In this document: positions 23,680 through 26,151 of the stretch, one piece after another
Layout of the letters: the number at the start of each line of letters is the position of its first letter
How positions within the stretch are numbered: position 1 is the first letter of the stretch
Origin: an uncultured Pelagibacteraceae bacterium
Lineage (GTDB): Bacteria; Pseudomonadota; Alphaproteobacteria; Pelagibacterales; Pelagibacteraceae
Direction of reading: 5' to 3'
Assembly: GCA_902531455.1 (NCBI GenBank)
Contig: CACAEM010000004.1
Coordinates: 1-26,151, forward strand
Length of the DNA stretch: 26,151 nt
Translations under genes and position numbers: made by a program
The notes under the pieces: model-generated
The model's input: only the letters and a program-made list of their open reading frames with translations
Told to the model about the DNA's origin: nothing
Database searches by the model: none

Positions 23680-24872
23680 TAACCTTTTACACTTCCTGCA
23701 GTTAGACCACTAACTAAATATTTTTCAAAGTATACAAAAATTAATAACACCGGTATTGTTACAACCACTGATCCAGCCATTAAATATTGTCTTGGTGTTT
23801 CGGCATCACCACTAAGATATTGTATTGCCCTTGATAGGGTAAATGAGTTTGGATTATCCAAGAACATCAAAGAGAATAAAAACTCATTCCATGCGATCAT
23901 AAATACGTATAAAGCAACAGAAGAGATTGCGGGTATACTTAGCGGTAATATTATTTTTATAATTATGCCAAACCAATTTAATTTATCCATGATTGCTGCT
24001 TCTTCTAGTTCTTTGGGAATACTTCTAAAGTACCCTTGTAACATGTAAATTGCAACTGGCAAAGTAGTTGCCGTGTAAACAATTAATAAACCACCTACTG
24101 AGTTCCTTAAACCTAGTTGACTAAAAACAGTATATAAAGGAATAACTAATACAATAGCAGGAAACATATAAATAATTAAAATTGAAGTCGACAGAAAGTT
24201 TTTTCCAAAGAAATTTAACCTTGCTACAGCATAAGCAGCTGGTATTGCAAATAGTAATGTAACTATCACTGTACCGACCGAAACAAATGTACTTATTAGT
24301 ATGTATCTGCCAAATTTATAAGTATCAAATATCACAAAGTATGACTTAAATAATTCTTTAAAGTCTTGGTTAAAATTAATACTAAAATCTAAGGGGTTAA
24401 TTAGTAAAGCAGCTTGAGTTTTAAAGCTTGTTATCAACATCATATAAAACGGAAATAAAATAACAAATGAGAATAAAACAATTCCAAAAAGTGTTAAAAA
24501 ATCAAATACTACTATTTGTGATGAGTGCTCGGATGCTAAATATTTTTGATTATACTTATTAATTTTTAATGAAAAAAATATCAAAATTAAAAATATTCCA
24601 ATATTATACCAAATGGGCATTAGCTGAACGATATATCCATCAATGAAAGTAAATATAAGGGCAAAAAAAGTTGATTTTATTAAACAATTTAGCTTTTCTC
24701 CTATAAATAAATTTAAAAGACTAATAGCGATACCTAAAGTAATAATTATTGCAAAATTGAAATTTTTTAACTCAACTCCTTGTAAAGTTACTAAAATTTT
24801 CCAAATAGAAACTAAAGAGAACAAAAATATAGACGAAATTAATGCGTAGTATATTAAACTTTTAGTTTTCAT
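23679..24872 (-). CDS. sugar-type ABC transporter permease (MalG-like) with N-terminal membrane extension
   Basis: The 397-residue protein has a normal MalG-type core from about residue 118 to the end. The EAA loop LEEAAIMDKLNWFGIIIKIILP (289-310) and the closing YLVSGLTAGSVKG are typical of the carbohydrate permease family. MalG-type subunits are usually about 280 residues. Here about 115 residues precede the core and contain four hydrophobic stretches (roughly 7-29, 39-57, 65-85, 88-102). AGAGGG lies six bases before the ATG, within the end of the upstream permease gene, which overlaps by 11 bases. It should pair with that permease and with a binding protein probably encoded beyond the right edge. 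No ATPase gene is present in the window. Confidence 0.9.
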   Translation of the reverse strand: MKTKSLIYYALISSIFLFSLVSIWKILVTLQGVELKNFNFAIIITLGIAISLLNLFIGEKLNCLIKSTFFALIFTFIDGYIVQLMPIWYNIGIFLILIFFSLKINKYNQKYLASEHSSQIVVFDFLTLFGIVLFSFVILFPFYMMLITSFKTQAALLINPLDFSINFNQDFKELFKSYFVIFDTYKFGRYILISTFVSVGTVIVTLLFAIPAAYAVARLNFFGKNFLSTSILIIYMFPAIVLVIPLYTVFSQLGLRNSVGGLLIVYTATTLPVAIYMLQGYFRSIPKELEEAAIMDKLNWFGIIIKIILPLSIPAISSVALYVFMIAWNEFLFSLMFLDNPNSFTLSRAIQYLSGDAETPRQYLMAGSVVVTIPVLLIFVYFEKYLVSGLTAGSVKG

Positions 24873-26121
24873 CGGCCCTCTTACCTATTAATTTAAAGTA
24901 AACGAACATAAATATTAGCAGCAAAGCAACTATTACAATTGATACTGCTGATCCCATACCAATATCGGAAATAGTAAATCCTTGCTCATAAACATTTATT
25001 GGCAAAGTTCTAGTTCCAGATGCACCTCCTGTTAATAAAAAAATATCCTCAAATTTATTAAAGTTCCAAATAAACCTAATCATAAAGAGAATGGATATCA
25101 CAGCTGTTATTTGAGGAAGAGTGATATTAATAAATTTTTGTAAAGGATCAGCGCCATCCACTTCGGCTGCTTCATATAATTCTTTAGGTACTGCTTGCAG
25201 TCGAGCTAATATAAATAAGAAAGCTAAAGGGAAGTATCTCCAAATTTCAAAAATTATTACAGTTGTTAACGCTAATCTTAATTTAAGGTCAAAACCAAAA
25301 AAATTTATCGTTAAATATTTTTGACCTAGTAAATTTAAGGGTTCCTGGATAACTTGAAAATTCAAAAGAAGATTATTTAAAGTTCCACTGTAAGGATCTA
25401 GTAATAACTCCCATGTATATGCTAAAGCAACAACAGGACCTACATACGGAAATAGTAAAACACTTCTCATAAATGTTCTTCCAAAAAACTTCTGGTTCAC
25501 AAGTTGTGCTGTGAGTATTCCAAATACAATTGAACCGATAGTACCAAAAAAAGTATAGTAAAAAGTAGTTGATAATAAATCAAAAAATTCATTTTGAAAA
25601 AATACCTTTTTAAAATTCTTTAATGTAAAATCAGTATTTAATAGAATATTGTCTGATTTACCTGTTAATTTTGGTTTAATAGTTTTTAATTCTTTTTTGT
25701 TTATTTGTTTGCCATCAGAACTCTGTAATAATATTTGAAAATTTTCCTTGTATTTAGCTTCCCAATTTCCAAATTCACAATGAATTTTATTTGATTTGAC
25801 ACTACATCTTTCGTCTAAATTTATAGGTTTGATATTTTTAGGTAATTTATCTTGAAATTTAACATCTCTTATTTCTAAAATTAATGAACTATTTCTAAGT
25901 TTATAAATAACCTTTAATTGATCTGGATTATCTTTAATGGATTTTACAATTTTTTTTGCTCTAGGTTCAGGGATCCTGATATCTTTAAGACCAACCTCTT
26001 TAAAACTTATCCATACATTTGCAAATATTGGAAATAAGATAATTGAAAAAACAAGGAAAACTGCAGGTAATATTAATATATATGCAGTTCTTTTTTCTAT
26101 TTTTGAAAGTGTATCACTCAT
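24862..26121 (-). CDS. sugar-type ABC transporter permease (MalF-like) with large periplasmic loop
   Basis: The 419-residue permease has a first membrane helix at 13-38, then a hydrophilic stretch of about 140 residues (40-180), then the permease core. The EAA loop is LYEAAEVDGADPLQKFINITLP (315-336). The long loop after the first helix recalls the P2 loop of E. coli MalF, which contacts the binding protein, though it is at a different place in the topology. It holds Cys106 and Cys115, which could form a disulfide in the periplasm. The ATG at 26119-26121 comes only six bases after a perfect hairpin, with no ribosome site between. The gene begins the transcribed block in this window, but a binding-protein gene most likely lies just beyond the right edge. 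Confidence 0.9.
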   Translation of the reverse strand: MSDTLSKIEKRTAYILILPAVFLVFSIILFPIFANVWISFKEVGLKDIRIPEPRAKKIVKSIKDNPDQLKVIYKLRNSSLILEIRDVKFQDKLPKNIKPINLDERCSVKSNKIHCEFGNWEAKYKENFQILLQSSDGKQINKKELKTIKPKLTGKSDNILLNTDFTLKNFKKVFFQNEFFDLLSTTFYYTFFGTIGSIVFGILTAQLVNQKFFGRTFMRSVLLFPYVGPVVALAYTWELLLDPYSGTLNNLLLNFQVIQEPLNLLGQKYLTINFFGFDLKLRLALTTVIIFEIWRYFPLAFLFILARLQAVPKELYEAAEVDGADPLQKFINITLPQITAVISILFMIRFIWNFNKFEDIFLLTGGASGTRTLPINVYEQGFTISDIGMGSAVSIVIVALLLIFMFVYFKLIGKRADEN

Positions 26122-26127
26122 AATAAA

Positions 26128-26151
26128 AGCGGATAATACATATTATCCGCT
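26128..26151 (-). terminator. perfect inverted repeat before the MalF-like gene (reaches window end)
   Basis: AGCGGATAATA (26128-26138) and TATTATCCGCT (26141-26151) form a perfect 11-base-pair stem with a two-base loop, and the repeat may extend beyond the window. Read on the minus strand, the stem is followed by TTTTATT and then the ATG at 26121, so it resembles a short intrinsic terminator between an upstream gene and the permease gene. By analogy with 1707-1735, the upstream gene is probably the transporter's binding protein. Confidence 0.6.

Overview
The window looks like a stretch of a streamlined, very AT-rich marine alphaproteobacterium of the SAR11 clade (Pelagibacter-like). The reasons are the base composition, coding density close to saturation, and the gene content: betaine-homocysteine methyltransferase, an OpuAC/ProW-type osmolyte importer, a DmdA/GcvT-like demethylase, sarcosine oxidase, formate-THF ligase and an iron alcohol dehydrogenase. 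This is a judgement from content; no database search was possible. I see no rRNA, tRNA, CRISPR array, insertion sequence or prophage. No gene-free stretch exceeds 300 bases; the longest is 399-670.

Layout. (1) 1-398, minus: 5' part of a betaine-homocysteine methyltransferase gene. (2) 671-5355, plus: osmolyte-binding protein, ProW-like permease, MTHFR-like protein, DmdA-like THF-dependent demethylase, Yip1-like membrane protein. (3) 5352-8748, minus: M19 dipeptidase-like protein with altered metal ligands, an unrecognised 551-residue protein, a DUF3726-like protein and a 55-residue zinc-ribbon protein, apparently one operon. (4) 8836-10374, plus: purE-purK. (5) 10377-10997, minus: SRAP/YedK DNA-protein crosslink protein. 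(6) 11034-13569, plus: GNAT acetyltransferase, unknown 146-residue protein, folate-biopterin-type transporter. (7) 13573-18679, minus: soxB-soxD-soxA-soxG. (8) 18808-20484, plus: fhs. (9) 20476-26121, minus: two sugar-type ABC permeases, an MGH1-like glycoside hydrolase, an iron alcohol dehydrogenase and a class I glutamine amidotransferase.

How they fit together. Much of the window serves one-carbon metabolism on tetrahydrofolate. Methylated osmolytes are imported; the betaine methyltransferase moves one methyl to homocysteine and leaves dimethylglycine; the DmdA-like and MTHFR-like pair would move another methyl onto THF and oxidise it; sarcosine oxidase produces methylene-THF and glycine; Fhs interconverts formyl-THF and formate with ATP. 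The folate-type transporter beside soxG could supply the cofactor. The right-hand cluster looks like uptake and hydrolysis of a glycosylated compatible solute. The substrates of the DmdA-like protein, both ABC systems and the whole M19 operon are not determined by the sequence.

Regulatory structure is sparse but notable. Three hairpins lie 6 to 8 bases before start codons (1707-1735, 4781-4801, 26128-26151), two of them in front of ABC permease genes. Two related dyads (471-489 and 601-617) lie in the divergent bmt/opuAC promoter region. All four convergent gene pairs overlap or are separated by at most 3 bases.
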